Origin: Lolium rigidum
Lineage: Eukaryota > Streptophyta > Magnoliopsida > Poales > Poaceae
Direction: 5' to 3'
NCBI RefSeq assembly: GCF_022539505.1
Contig: NC_061514.1
Location: 326,847,090-326,911,089 of the forward strand
DNA length: 64,000 nucleotides
Shown: piece after piece, positions 34,738 to 46,815 of the stretch
Position numbering within the stretch: position 1 is the stretch's first letter
Layout: each line of letters begins with the position of its first letter
The notes under the pieces: model-generated
Told to the model about the DNA's origin: nothing
The model's database searches: none
What the model saw: only the letters and a program-made list of their open reading frames with translations
Position numbers and translations under genes: made by a program

Positions 34738-36072
34738 TTTACCTGCCTGGCTCAACTTACACCGCCGCCGCCTTCCTGGGATTCATCGCCGGAAAGGAGA
34801 GCGCCGCCGTCGCCGCCGCCGCCCCTGTAGAAGAAAGGAGAGCGCCGCCGTGCATCCTACTAACGGGTCCCGCCCACCGGGTCTTGACTCTAAGATGGGC
34901 TTTGCATTCTGGACTTCTAACTAACTTGTGGGCCGCTTCTTTTCTGCATCTGCTTCGTTTCCTACGAGAAGTCCACCTGGCTATAAGTGAGTGAGAATTA
35001 ATTTTCTCTTTTGTTACAAAAAAAATTCACCGGTCTATTAATAATTATCGTAGTAAATAAATATATAGAGAGAGAGATCTTTGGAGCACCGAGCGAGCCG
35101 AAGACACGCCGTCATCCACAACCCTCCCTCACCTAAATCGCCACGTGTGCGTTTACGAAAATCTAGCCGCTCAAGATCTCGGGCGTTGTTGTTGTGCTCG
35201 CCTCTAGTTCTCAGATCCCACTAGGAATCCAATGGTAAAGATCTTGATTTGAAAACCATTCTATGAACAAGGGGCTTCTATAGATGAACTAGTGTAAGAA
35301 AACCAGGGTTTTAGCTTTAGCTTAATCACTCGTACCTATTCCTCCCGTGTCCTCCTCCTCGTCCTCATCACCACTCTTCTTCGGTTACACCCCCACCCCC
35401 TGCATGAGACATGAGTAATTGGGGTACCATGGCTAGGGGAGGTACCGAGACGGACAACTCTGGCACATCACCAGAGTTCTCTCTATGTGGAGGACTACAT
35501 TGGAAAAGCCAGTGAACATGTTTTTGTCAGAGCGGTTATACTAAATCTTGGCTATGGCGATGGAAGAGCAAAGAGAGATTGGGATGAAGCATACAGAGAT
35601 TTGGGTATGAGGTATTGGGAATGGGTGGCTTTTATTCGTATGTACTACTAGATGGTTTTAATTTGGTTTAATTTAAGAGATAAATAAAAGAATAACTGTA
35701 TTCCTTCTTTGTGGTTATAGTTCCTAAGTTCCTTAATGTTATCTCCCGAATTTTTTTTGATTACTTCAAACGTCTATTTCTTTGCAACCTTGCAAACTTT
35801 TATGCTCAAAAGTTTGTTACCACAACGGTTTAAACTTTTAAACACACACATGTTCAAAATATCATTCGGCGCTGTGGGCTACCAATGTCGGCAATCCATG
35901 TGTTAACGTTTCGTGAGGGCTGTCGCGGGCTCCCATTTGTGATGTGCCTCCTCGTTCACATGCTTTTTGACCATGGCACTTGCGAGTGACGTTGTCAAGG
36001 AGGGATCTTTTATGTATGGATCCAGAATTTCCACTATAGGATTGGGAACAAAGACTATATATAACCGTCTTA
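34738..36072. other. Left flank of the Harbinger element, unit 1
   Basis: Contains GCC-repeat DNA (34760-34855), an AT-rich stretch with a short GA run near 35065, a G-box CACGTG near 35141, and otherwise nothing I recognise. A minus-strand frame of about 74 codons at the same place in unit 2 (53766-53990) is not conserved as an open frame with known motifs. Present again at 53147-54466. Confidence 0.6.
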
Positions 36073-36257
36073 GAGCATAACGCCCCCAAATAATCACCGG
36101 CAAGGTCGCCGGCCTGCTGTATGGGAGGCACCGGCAGTGCATCCTCTATTTGGGGATGTTGTTCCCACACCGACGCCTCACATTTTTTTTTTCTTTTTTA
36201 CAATATTTTGAAACAATATATCGATCACATTTTATTCATACTATATTCAATAATTCA

Positions 36258-36380
36258 TACAATCACACAAATAGTACTTAAATTATTCATTCAATCAAAC
36301 AAATAGTACTTAAATTATTCATACAATCAATCAATCAAACAAATAGTACTTAAATTATTCATACAACCAAACAAATAGAA
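36258..36380 (+). repeat. AT-rich minisatellite in the Harbinger element
   Basis: About 3.5 copies of a unit near 35 bases, ATTCATACAATCAAACAAAT followed by AGTACTTAAATT, with a CAAT microrepeat in one copy. The same array lies at about 54650-54775 in unit 2. Confidence 0.75.
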
Positions 36381-36386
36381 ATAAAA

Positions 36387-36649
36387 TCATGGATTGTTGG
36401 CCGCTTCTCTCTTCGCCCACAAATGCGCGAGCTAGATCCGCCTTAAGTTGTGCATGGATATACTGCATCTCGAATTTCATTGTGCATAAGAAAAAAAGCG
36501 GCAAATTCTTGAGGTACATGCTCTACCTAAGCAAGTGACCCTTGATAATCAAATGATTGATCATCCTGCGCAGGTTCGTCGCGCTCGCTCTCAATGCGTT
36601 CATCACCCCCACATCCGAGACTCGAGCAAGTGAGAGCAGGGGTACCGAT
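36387..36649 (-). pseudogene. Harbinger transposase, C-terminal part, unit 1
   Basis: Minus-strand reading from the copia junction: a frame starting RYPALTC, then ERDEPAQDDQSFDYQG, VEHVPQEFAAF and a final helix ending EAANNP before a stop at 36387-36389. This is the usual tail of grass PIF transposases. Small frameshifts are present and a segment that normally contains a conserved His-Asn pair is missing. The N-terminal part is 15 kb away at 51745-52379. Confidence 0.8.
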
Positions 36650-38436
36650 TGTTGGAGATATGCCCAAGAGGCAATAATAAATGGTTATTATATATCTTTG
36701 TGTTTATGATAATGTTTATATATCATGCTATAATTGTATTAACCGAAACATTAATACATGTGTGATATATAGACAACAAAGAAGTCCCTAGTATGCCTCT
36801 TAAACTAGCTTGTTGATTAATGGATGATTAGTTTCATAATCATGAACATTGGATGTTATTAATAACAAGGTTATATCATTATATGAATGATGTAATGAAC
36901 ACACCCAATTAAGCGTAGCATAAGATCTCGTCATTAAGTTATTTGCTATAAGCTTTCGATACATAGTTACCTAGTCCTTATGACCATGAGATCATGTAAA
37001 TCACTTATACCGGAAAGGTACTTTGATTACATCAAACGCCACTGCGTAAATGGGTGGTTGTAAAGGTGGGATTAAGTATCCGGAAAGTATGAGTTGAGGC
37101 ATATGGATCAACAGTGGGATGTGTCCATCCCGATGACGGATAGATATACTCTGGGCCCTCTCGGTGGAATGTCGTCTAATGTCTTACAAGCATATGAATA
37201 AGTTCATAAGAGACCACATACCACGGTACGAGTAAAGAGTACTTGTCAGGAGACGACGTTGAACAAGGTATAGAGTGATACCGAAGATCAAACCTCGGAC
37301 AAGTAAAATATCGCGTGACAAAGGGAATTGGTATCGTATGTGAATGGTTCATTCGATCACTAAAGTCATCGTTGAATATGTGGGAGCCATTATGGATCTC
37401 CAGATCCCGCTATTGGTTATTGGTCGGAGTGAGTACTCAACCATGTCCGCATAGTTCACAAACCGTAGGGTGACACACTTAAAGTTGGATGATGAAATGG
37501 TAGAACTTGAATATGGAATTCGAATATTTGTTCGGAGTCCCGGATGAGATCCCGGACATCACGAGGAGTTCGGAATGGTCCGGAGAATAAGATTCATATA
37601 TAGGAAGTCATATTCCAAGTTTGGAAATGATCCGGTGCATTTATGGTAGGTTCTAGAAGGTTCTAGAAAAGTCCGGAAGAAACGCACTATGGAAAGTGGA
37701 GTCCCGGAAGGACTCCACAAGCTTGACCAGCCAAACCCTAAAGGAGGAGTCCCAGGTGGGCTCCACCTAGAGGTGGCCGGCCACCCCACCTCAAGGAAAG
37801 GTGGGAGTCCCACCTTGAGTAGGACTCCTCCTTGAGTAGGTTTCCCACATATGGGAGGTTTTAGTGTTGGGGTCTTATTCGAAGACTTGGACTAGAACTC
37901 TTGGGGCTTCCACCTATATAATGAGGAGGAGAGGGAGGGGGAAGCCACTCTTTGGCTCAGCCTTGGCCGCACCCCTTAGAGGGCCGGCGCCCAACCCCCT
38001 CTCTCCCCAAACCCTAGCTTCTTCTCCTCTTCCACTTCTCCCGCATATGCTTAGCGAAGCTCCGCCGGAGATCTCCACCGCCACCGCCACCACGCCGTCG
38101 TGCTGCCGGATTCAAGGAGGAGCTACTACTTCCGCTGCCGGCCCGGAACGGGGAGGTGGACGTCGTCTTCATCAACAACCGAACGTGTGACCGAGTACGG
38201 AGGTGCTGCCCGTTCGTGGCGCCGGAACCGATCGTGATCAATATCTTCTATGCGCTTTTGCAAGCGGCAAGTGAACGTCTACCGCAGCAACAAGAGCCTC
38301 ATCTTGTAGGCTTTGGAATCTCTTCAAGGGTGAGACTCGATACCCCCTCGTTGCTACCGTCTTCTAGATTGCATCTTGGCTTGGATTGCGTGTTCGCGGT
38401 AGGAAATTTTTGTTTTCTATGCAACGTTATCCTACG
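36650..38436 (+). repeat. 5' LTR of copia copy A
   Basis: Carries a TATA box in CCTATATAATGAGG (37914-37921) upstream of a GC-rich leader, as expected for the LTR promoter. Shares CAATATC (near 38238), AGAAACGC and CACAAACCG with the 5' LTR of copy B, against CAAGATC, AGAGACGC and CACGAACCG in both 3' LTRs. Confidence 0.92.
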
Positions 38437-38437
38437 G

Positions 38438-38450
38438 TGGTATCGGAGCC
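38438..38450 (+). other. Primer binding site of copia copy A (tRNA-iMet)
   Basis: TGGTATCGGAGCC directly after the LTR; one change from the canonical TGGTATCAGAGCC, which copy B has at 56835-56847. This is the standard copia primer site. Confidence 0.85.
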
Positions 38451-40896
38451 GAGGTCTATGCATAGATGGTTGCACGAGTAGAACACAATGGTTTTGTGGG
38501 CGTTGATGCTCTTGTTGTCTTTAGTTTGATTACTTTGCATCTTTGTGGCATAGTGGGATGAAGCGGCTCGGGCTAACTTTACATGACCGCGTTCATGAGA
38601 CTTGCTCCTCGTTCGACATGCAACTTGTATTGCATAAGAGGCCTTGCGGGTGTCTGTCTCTCCTACTATAGTGAAGATTCAATTTACTCTTCTATTGACA
38701 ACACTAGTATCACCGTTGTGGTTCATGTTCGTAGGTGGATTAGATCTTACTCGAAAACCCTAAACCACGTAAAATATGCAAACCAAATTAGAGATGTCTA
38801 ACTTGTTTTTGCGGGGTTTGGTGATGTGATATGGCCATAATGTGATGATGAATATGTATGAGATGATCATTATTGTATTGTGGCAATCGGCGGGAGCCTT
38901 ATGGTTGTCTTTAAATTTCATGTTGAGTAGTATTTCAAAGTAGTTGTAATAGTTGCTACATGAGGTGAACAACCATGAAGACGGCGCCATGGACCTTGAC
39001 GCTACGCCGACGATGATGGAGATCATGCCCGTTGATGATGGAGATCATGTTCGTGCTTTAGAGATGAAGATCGAAGGCGCAAAGACAAAAGGGCCATATC
39101 ATATCACATATGAACTGCATGTGATGTTAATCCTTTTATGCATCTTATTTTGCTTAGATCGCGACGGTAGCATTATAAGATGATCCCTCACATTAATATC
39201 AAGATAATAAAGTGTTCTCCCCTAGTATGCACCGTTGTACGGTTCGTCGTTTCGAAGCATCTCGTGATGATCGGATGTGATAGACTCAACGTTCACATAC
39301 AACGGGTGTAAGCAATGTTGCACACGCGGAATACTTGGGTTTGCTTGACGAGCCTAGCATGTACAGACATGGCCTCGGGACAAAGGAAACCGAAAGGTTG
39401 AACACGAGTCATATGGATGATATGATCAACATGTTGATGTTCACCATTGAAGCTACATCATCTCACGTGATGATCGGTTTTGGTGTAGTGGATTTGGATC
39501 GTGTACCACTTAACAACTATGAGGGATGTTGTATTAAGTGGGAGTTCATTAGTAATAAGATTAGAACATGAACTAATTATCATAAACATAGTACGAGTAG
39601 TATTTTGAATTAATTTTGTAGTATTGGCATCCGTTTTCTACCATGCGCTAGTCTTGTTATTGAGATAGAAATACTTGTTAAAATCGACTAGAAACTTTAC
39701 GGATTGGTACCGTATTGTTAATGAATCAAGAAATGATTAAGTCCTATTGCAAACTTTTAGTGAAACTCACTTTGTTGATTCAGAGAGCTATGGTTTCAAT
39801 TAGTACCTAAAGTTATCTTGTCTCCGTGAAACTTGAAGTTCAAATCTGTTTGAAAAGTAAGGAGCTGAAAATTTAGTTTTCAGAAATAATCAAAGTACGA
39901 GATATATGTGATATCTAAGACCTTATTGCAAGATGATAGAATATAAATTTGGTGAGACTACATAAACTCATAAGTTTTATGTGAATGTACGAAGGTTGAA
40001 GACGCAAGGCGTCCCAATCCTCCAACTATTGGGGCACTAACGATATTCGCATATCCATGAAGTGATTGTCCTTAGTATGCACCGTTGCTAAGACTCGTCG
40101 TTTCGAAGCATCACGTGATGATCGGGTGTTATAGATTCTACGTGTGCTTCCAACGGGTGCAAGCCAGATTTGCATATGCGAATACTAAGGTTTAAACTTT
40201 ATGAGCCTAGCATGTACAGACATGGTCTCAGAAAGTTATCATGAATTGATGGATAAAATTATGAGTGAAACTGTTCATCATATTACAAATTTACTAATAG
40301 TGAAATCTGAAACACTTGTCATATGATGATCAACTTCAAAGTAAGAACCTCAAGGTTATTGGTATTTGACCAACAAACCTAGAAGTTATTGATGTTGAAA
40401 TGTTTTTCTGAATAATGAGGAAAGCTAAAAGAGAAACTGCAAAAGATATTTTGGCAAAAGAAAAGAAAAGACTAGAAAGTCTAGCTCGGGTGTATATAAA
40501 TGATATACATGTTATGGTTGTATTCCTAGTTAAGTCACACAATGAAATTCTTGGGTATTAGTACCATATTGGTTGGTATGAAGTGTCATACAAAACAACG
40601 CAATACAAGAATACAATGGCCTAAGTGGCTGACAAGGAATATGATAGGAATGCACGTACTGGAACAAAATAAAGTGTTATTATGTTCGTCGTTGGCATTC
40701 TATCTAGCCCTTAGAATTTATAATAAAGAACTTAATAATTGTTATTTTACTACTGGTCAAATGAAAACAATGATTTGTTCAAATTATGACATTACTCCAT
40801 GTACGATGGATAAGTTATTATAAATCTTAATGGTGAAACACACATACATAACACTGACGCTAAAAATGCCATAAGGCAAATGATTTGAATTCCACT

Positions 40897-42530
40897 TATT
40901 TGTGGAACCGCAATTTAGGTCATGTTAGAAAGGATCGCATGAAGGAACTCCATGCAAATGGATTTTTGGAGTCATTCGATTTGTTGAATCGTTTGGCACT
41001 TGCAAAATCTTTTCTAAAAGTTAATGACTGAAATACCGTTCATAGGCCGAAGAGTTGAACGGGCAACTAACTTAGTGAAAACATACATAATGATATATGT
41101 GGTTCACTGGGCATAGTTGTGTGCGGAAAATTCTTCTACTTCATGAAAACTTTCAAACAATGAATTGAGTATATATGTGGATATATTCAATAAGGAAAAG
41201 TTTGAAACATTTGAATAGGATTCAAATAAATTTCAGCATGAAGTGGAAATCATCGTAATAGAAAAATCAAATATCTATGATTGGATCATGGTGGAAATAT
41301 TTGAATTACGAGTTTTAGCGAACATCTAAGAGAGTTATGAAATTGTTCTACAACTCACATTTCTTGGAGTATCATAATGATGATATAGTATCCGAGATAT
41401 GTTTCCAAACCTTGTTGGATTAATGATGAGATAAAATATTATGACGCCATTATATTTTTGTGGATTATGCTTTAGTGACTACCGCTTTTACACTAAATAG
41501 AGCATCATCATGATCCGTTGAAATGACACCATACAAGTTATGGTATGGGTACAAACCCTAATAGTCTTTTCTTTAAATTTTGGTCTAAGAGTTTACAACC
41601 AAAATCGGATGAATGTCTTTGTTGGTTATCCCAGAGATTTAATTGGGAATTCTTCCCACAAGACAAAGACAAAAGTGTTTGTCAATGTTTCTTATTTCCG
41701 AGAAATTGTTTCTAGTGAAGTATTTGAGTGGGAGGACAATATAATTTGATAAGGTTTATGAACACGAGCATAATGATCAGAGTAGCGCAGCATCGGAATT
41801 GGTTTCGGAAGCGGCCATAACGATCATGGCTCCCATGACTACAAAGTGTTTTAGCCATGGAGATCGAAGTACATATTGAATCTTGTAGGTATGGTTTACT
41901 TTGTGATCAAATAAATGATTTGTGAACAAAGGATTGATTTTGAACAAATGATAAACCAACTACAAACAAAGAAGATATGATGGGCCACGACCTCGTTAAA
42001 ATGGCTATACGCCATGAAATCCAAGATAGATGAATACTTTTTGAAAGTAAATGGATCTATAAAATTGATGGACTTGGATGAAATATCTTTGAAGAAGCTC
42101 GACTTGTCGAAAAATTGTTTATGACAAAGTTCAAAGAGTTGACTACGATAAGATTAGATCTTCCGTAGCAATGCTTATAGTCTATGTGGATTATTCTAGT
42201 AATCACTACATATTTCTTTTATGAGATATGCTAGTAGGATGGCAAAACACATTACTTATCAGAAGTATGTATTAAAAGGTGTATACAAGATACAACCAAG
42301 AGTTTTGCTGGTCCATGAAATACTAGATAGGTATACAAACTTCAATTTGATGAAGTAAGTATAGCGGAGTTTGAATCTTCACTGGATGAAATAGTCAAAG
42401 AGTTTTTGATTTCATCAGAGACGATGAAGAGGCTTGCATTTGCAAGAAATTAAGTGGGAGCGACTGAGACATATTTATAATACTTTATGTAGATGACATA
42501 TAGTTGGTTATAAATAATGTAATTATATAC
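40897..42530 (+). pseudogene. Decayed gag-pol remnants of copia copy A
   Basis: Short islands in the right order: YLWNRNLGHVRKDRMKELHA (GAG-pre-integrase, 40897-40960), a reverse transcriptase stretch with KWIYKIDG and EEARLVEK near 42050-42110, and ILYVDDI (YVDD at 42486-42497) followed at once by a stop. Everything between is interrupted by many stops and indels and is AT-rich. The integrase core and RNase H cannot be traced. The same remnants occur in copy B. Confidence 0.75.
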
Positions 42531-42842
42531 TTGATTAAAATGTTTCATTGAAAATTAACTTCAATGAAAGGATATGGACTAAAACATATTTAGTGTCAAG
42601 ATCTATGAAGATAGATTGAAACACATAATAAGTTTAAGTCAAAGTACATAGAATGGATATTGAAATAGTTCAATATAGAAATATTAAGAAAATGTTCTTA
42701 TCATGTAAAGGTTTAACAAGACTTGAGTGTATCTGATACTCAATGAGTAAAAACACATGAGTGATTATGAATCACGAATAATATGTACACAATCAGATGT
42801 CCTATGCTCTAAAAGTGTTATGAGCATGTACCAGAATGATTC

Positions 42843-44037
42843 TGTTGACTGCCAAAACCCACCGGCGGGCAGCGGCCTTGTCAACACCGTAGAGCCGGGA
42901 AGAGCCTAGAGCTGCGGCTGGCTGAGACCCCTCCGAGCGACGGCCCGCAATGCTCTTCGGGTCACACGCGGCGATGCGAAGTGCAAGGGCGTGCCACCTG
43001 ACCTATACCTGGTCAGGAAGGTGATGGGGATGCCTCGCTTAGTTTCTGCAGGGCATACATGTAAACATTAAATACGAGCCTCGATCGGCTCTCGGGTTAT
43101 CCTGTGAATCGGCTCAAAGAGCCGATCCACCCATGATTCGTACGGGGTGCACGAATACTTGGTGGTCCTGCTTGATCAAGATAGAGCTAATGAGATCTAC
43201 GACGATTTAGGGTTTTCACCGCATAATCGGATCATCCTACTCCGGGTTGGGCCTCGCGGCCACGCACGGTGCTCGTAAGCCGATCCTAAACAAGGCCTAA
43301 AAACCAACATGAAGTTGATCCTCGGAACATCCCGTTTAGGACTTGCGAACGCCACCCTACGTGCCACTTGGATCCTCCCCCCTTTGTAAGGCCTAACTAT
43401 TGCGAGATATTAAACTAATCCTTGTAGAACAAGGAGCAATCGTAACGGATCAGATCTACTAAATAATGATCAAGCGGGGTGCCGCCCCCACACCTGAGAT
43501 AGGCGTGAGGGCGGCTAGATATGCAAGGGTTGCACTACGCAAGCATGCTTAAACGAAGAACAATGCTAACCCTAACACATCTAATGATAACTACGTTGCT
43601 CGCCATCAAAAGCGCTTCAGTACGAGCAACGCATGAACAACGTGGGGCTTGTGCTGCCTAGATCGCAAGATGCGATCTAGGCGACATGTCGCTTACGATA
43701 GAAACCCTCGAGACGAAGGAGTTGGCGATGCGCCGAGATTGGTTTGTTTTGGGGTTGAACGTGAGTTGTTGTTTATTCCATAAACCCTAGGTACATATTT
43801 ATAGTCCGGCGGACTTTCTAATGTGGGCGTGCACTAAACCGTGCACGAGATAAACTCTAACTTCTAAATCGATACACCATCTATTATACTAAGATACACG
43901 GGCTAACTAGCCCAAATTCTCCGTGCAAGGCCGCTTCATAGATCTTCCATATGTAATCTTCCAAGCCCATCTTGATCGCGGCCCACCTCCTGATTTAGCC
44001 AAAATCTGGTGATAACACATGCCCCCCTGGTTTTGGT
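42843..44037 (-). repeat. 3' LTR of the gypsy element
   Basis: About 1.2 kb, nearly identical to 48146-49323. Contains the perfect hairpin ATCGGCTC-AAA-GAGCCGAT at 43108-43126 (also at 48412-48430). The high identity of the two LTRs points to a recent insertion, as does its absence from unit 2. Confidence 0.92.
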
Positions 44038-44117
44038 AATGATAATTTCAAAACCACTGCTGTTTCCTCGGAGGGGTCGTGTCACGGCAGAGCGGAGCTG
44101 TCGCGACATGCCTCATC

Positions 44118-44696
44118 ATGACGACTTGCCTTCCCAACTTCTCTGCACGATTTGACAGTTTTGGCACCATGTCCTCGAGAACTGCTCGGAAATTAAAAAC
44201 CCCCACCTCCTTTTATTTAGCCGCATCGAACAGTTCTCCTCTTTACCCCTCCCGCAGTAGCACTCCAAAAAACCCTCCCCCTGCAACCATGTCCTCTTCC
44301 TCTTCCTCTTCTTCTTCGTCGGATCTTTCCCACGTGTCCTCTCCCATCCGAGAGTCGACGCCCTCGTGGGGTACGCAAGCGGCGTACGACATCCTCGCCC
44401 CAACGAAGTGGGACAAAGAGGACCATGACTCCTCCATCAAGTCCGAGGATGACAAATCCCACACCGACGGGGAGAGCGACCTCCGCTTCCTTGCCGACGA
44501 GGAAGTGGTGGAGGAGAGCGAAGACGACCGCCTCTCTCGGGCGGACTTCACCACCTCCGAGGAGGTGAAGGAGGAGGAAGAGGAGGAGGAGGATGAAGAC
44601 AGCTCCTCCGACGAGCCGCCGGCCAAACGCCGCCACCTGCGGCCGGGAACTTCAGCGACGTCGACGGTGGACGACGACGGCCGACGAAGAGGATGA
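44118..44696 (+). CDS. Antisense ORF of the gypsy element: acidic Ser-rich protein
   Basis: The frame is open on the strand opposite to gag, just inside the 3' LTR. ATGs at 44118 and, more likely, 44289 (poly-Ser start MSSSSSSSSSSDLSHVSS); a TATA-like TTTTATTTA lies about 75 bases before the second. It ends at 44696. The product of 135-192 residues has a Ser run, an Asp/Glu-rich middle (EEVKEEEEEEEDEDSSSDEP) and a basic PPAKRRHLRPG segment that could act as a nuclear localisation signal. There is no known domain. Plant Tat elements (Retand, Grande) are known to carry antisense ORFs in this position; that this one is expressed is inference. Low-complexity codons also open frames on the other strand, so it could be partly fortuitous. 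Confidence 0.5.
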   Translation: MTTCLPNFSARFDSFGTMSSRTARKLKTPTSFYLAASNSSPLYPSRSSTPKNPPPATMSSSSSSSSSSDLSHVSSPIRESTPSWGTQAAYDILAPTKWDKEDHDSSIKSEDDKSHTDGESDLRFLADEEVVEESEDDRLSRADFTTSEEVKEEEEEEEDEDSSSDEPPAKRRHLRPGTSATSTVDDDGRRRG

Positions 44697-46256
44697 AGAC
44701 GACGAGGGTCCTGTCGGCGGCCGCTGGAGCAGATGATGACGAGCCGGCGAGGGAGCGAGCGCCGGCGGTGGCGACGATGGCGGCGACGACGACGAGGGCA
44801 GCGGCGGCCCCTAGATAGGGTCTTAGCATAGGGCTAGCGATGGCGAGACGGGGCAATGTATCCCCCTGGTATTTCCTTTTGAGAGCAATCAGCTCTTCTA
44901 TGTAAGAAATACTGGCTCATCAATGAAGAAATTCCCCAACTCGATTTTGCCGATTCCCTTTATGATAATTTAGCCGATTGTCTTTCGTTCGATTACGCCG
45001 ATTGCCAAACTGGACAATGCCCAACAAGCCGATGGCATCGCATCGGTCTCTCACGATAGATTTCGAGATAGATCCACCCGGACCCAAACTCCTTGCCAAA
45101 CAAGGCCAAGCCCTAATCGCGCAAATCCGCGAGATCTCTCAAGATGGCATGTTGAACTTAGCGGCAAAACTCCCGAAATATTGTCGGGTCTCCTTTAAAT
45201 TATCCTCTCCGAACTCTGCTCGCTCAGCTCCGGCAGCTTCCTTCTACAACAATCACTGTCTCTTGAACGAGCCGTCACGAAGAGTGAGCCCATTTCGACA
45301 GAGTTGGTTAGACCTCGAGGGCGAGCTGCCCCCCGAGTCTCAGCCAAGGCGAGGATAAAGAATGAATCATCACCGTTGAAATTTCGGGGCGGGCTCAACC
45401 TTGTCCAAGAGAGCTATCCTGCAGGGCCACCAGCCGATCACCTCCCTTCCGTCGAGGGTCCATACAGCCGATCCAGCGGGCTATGATAATTTTGCAACAT
45501 AAGCACCATTCTTCGGGTAACTTGTGGTGCAGAGTTTAGCCGATTCCAACGAAATCGGCTCCCGGAGCGAGAGAACCTTCAAGGTGAGCTGCCCCCGGGC
45601 CTTAGTCGGGTGAGAATAGCGGCGAGCTGATCACGTCGATCATCCTTGGTTTCCAACTCGCAACGCCGTATCAACCGATTCAACAAAATCGGCTCTTTAA
45701 AGTGAGGGAATTTCAGGGCGAGCCGCCCTCCCCCGAGCTTCTTCAGTCCAAACCTCGCGCCTTGCTGATCAGATCAGCTCATCATCTTTGGCAGGCTGAA
45801 GCAATCTTCCGGTGAGAACGTCTTCACATTTCTGACGCCCTCCAGATTCTGGGCGCAATATCTCTTGGAGGGAACTAGCCCCCTGCTCTTAAGTCGATGT
45901 CTGTGCATCGGCTATTCTTGAAAATTTTCGAATTTTTTCCGGCCGACTTGTGTATCGGCCCCCATACTCCAATATCCATCATCAAAGGATGAGACTCTTC
46001 TACTGCATATCCTCGTGTTTTATCCACTTGGGCGCCCCCCCGAGCCGATTCTGTTAAGAGAATTGATGACATCGGCTCTGTTGGACCGTGAATGCGTTGA
46101 ACCCAGGCAGTATGGATGGTGAGGATATTCTCGGCCGATTATCGGAATCGGCCTCCACGTTGTTTGCCCGGTGAAGGTTTTGTAATGCTCCTTCATAGAC
46201 CCTTGGGGCCGATCACAAGGATCAGCCTCGCCAACTTGCACATCGCTTGGCTTCAA
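44697..46256. other. Non-coding tail of the gypsy element with GCCGAT motifs
   Basis: No long conserved frame. The hexamer GCCGAT or its complement ATCGGC recurs many times, often as close inverted pairs (for example AGCCGATTCC...AATCGGCTCC near 45538-45562, and GCCGATTATCGGAATCGGC near 46134-46152). The place corresponds to where pol would lie in an autonomous relative. Confidence 0.6.
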
Positions 46257-46735
46257 CTACATGGTCGGGCCGGTGGATAAAACTAGCTTAACCCTTCCCT
46301 TTGTCACATCGATGCGCTCGCGGTCGTCCAAGTTGATGCTCGAGAGGGGTTCTTGGCCTGCTGCTTCCCATGCGTTCATGCCGGCCGTTGAAACTTCGGC
46401 CGAGTCATCGGCTTGGACGACCTCTACCTCATCACCATCCCATCGTATTATGCATTGGTGCATCGTGGAGGGAATGCGGCGATTGGCGTGGATCCAATCT
46501 CTTCCCGGCAAAACAGACATAACTCGCTCGTGCTATCAACGATAAAGAACGCCGTAGGGATAGTTTTCTTCCTACGGTCGGATCCACGTTCAGAACTCCT
46601 TGTGCCTCGGACGCTTGGCCGTTGAAGTCGCTCAACGTTACGTTGGTCTTGATTAGATCCGAACTCGAGCGTCCCAGCCCGACGTAGCATAGAGTACGGC
46701 ATGATGTTAACTGCCGCTCCGGTGTCCACCGACAT
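46257..46735 (-). pseudogene. Retropepsin-like protease of the gypsy element, frameshifted
   Basis: Minus strand: MSVDTGAAVNIMPYSMLRRA has the Asp-Thr-Gly of an aspartic protease, followed in another frame by LPGRDWIHANRRIPSTMHQC, the usual second half of the plant gypsy protease domain. A frameshift separates the two halves near 46510. It would cleave the gag protein; as read it is broken, though a sequence error cannot be excluded. Confidence 0.75.
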
Positions 46736-46815
46736 CCTCGTTTACGGGCCTCCCATCGATATACCCTCGTAAGTACGGGGCCTTCGGATGCTCGTAGCTC
46801 CTTTCTCGTGGCTTC

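Noticed and set aside
35862..36170. 102-codon minus-strand frame (also 54297-54563)
   Set aside because: Frame differs between the two copies and crosses the Harbinger terminus at 36073; no domain.
37864..38506. Repeated ORFs of 108-198 codons, also at 51172, 56348 and 63090
   Set aside because: These are the leader part of the copia LTR, present four times; not genes.
44217..44636. 139- and 127-codon minus-strand frames
   Set aside because: Mirror frames of the low-complexity antisense ORF; composition alone keeps them open.
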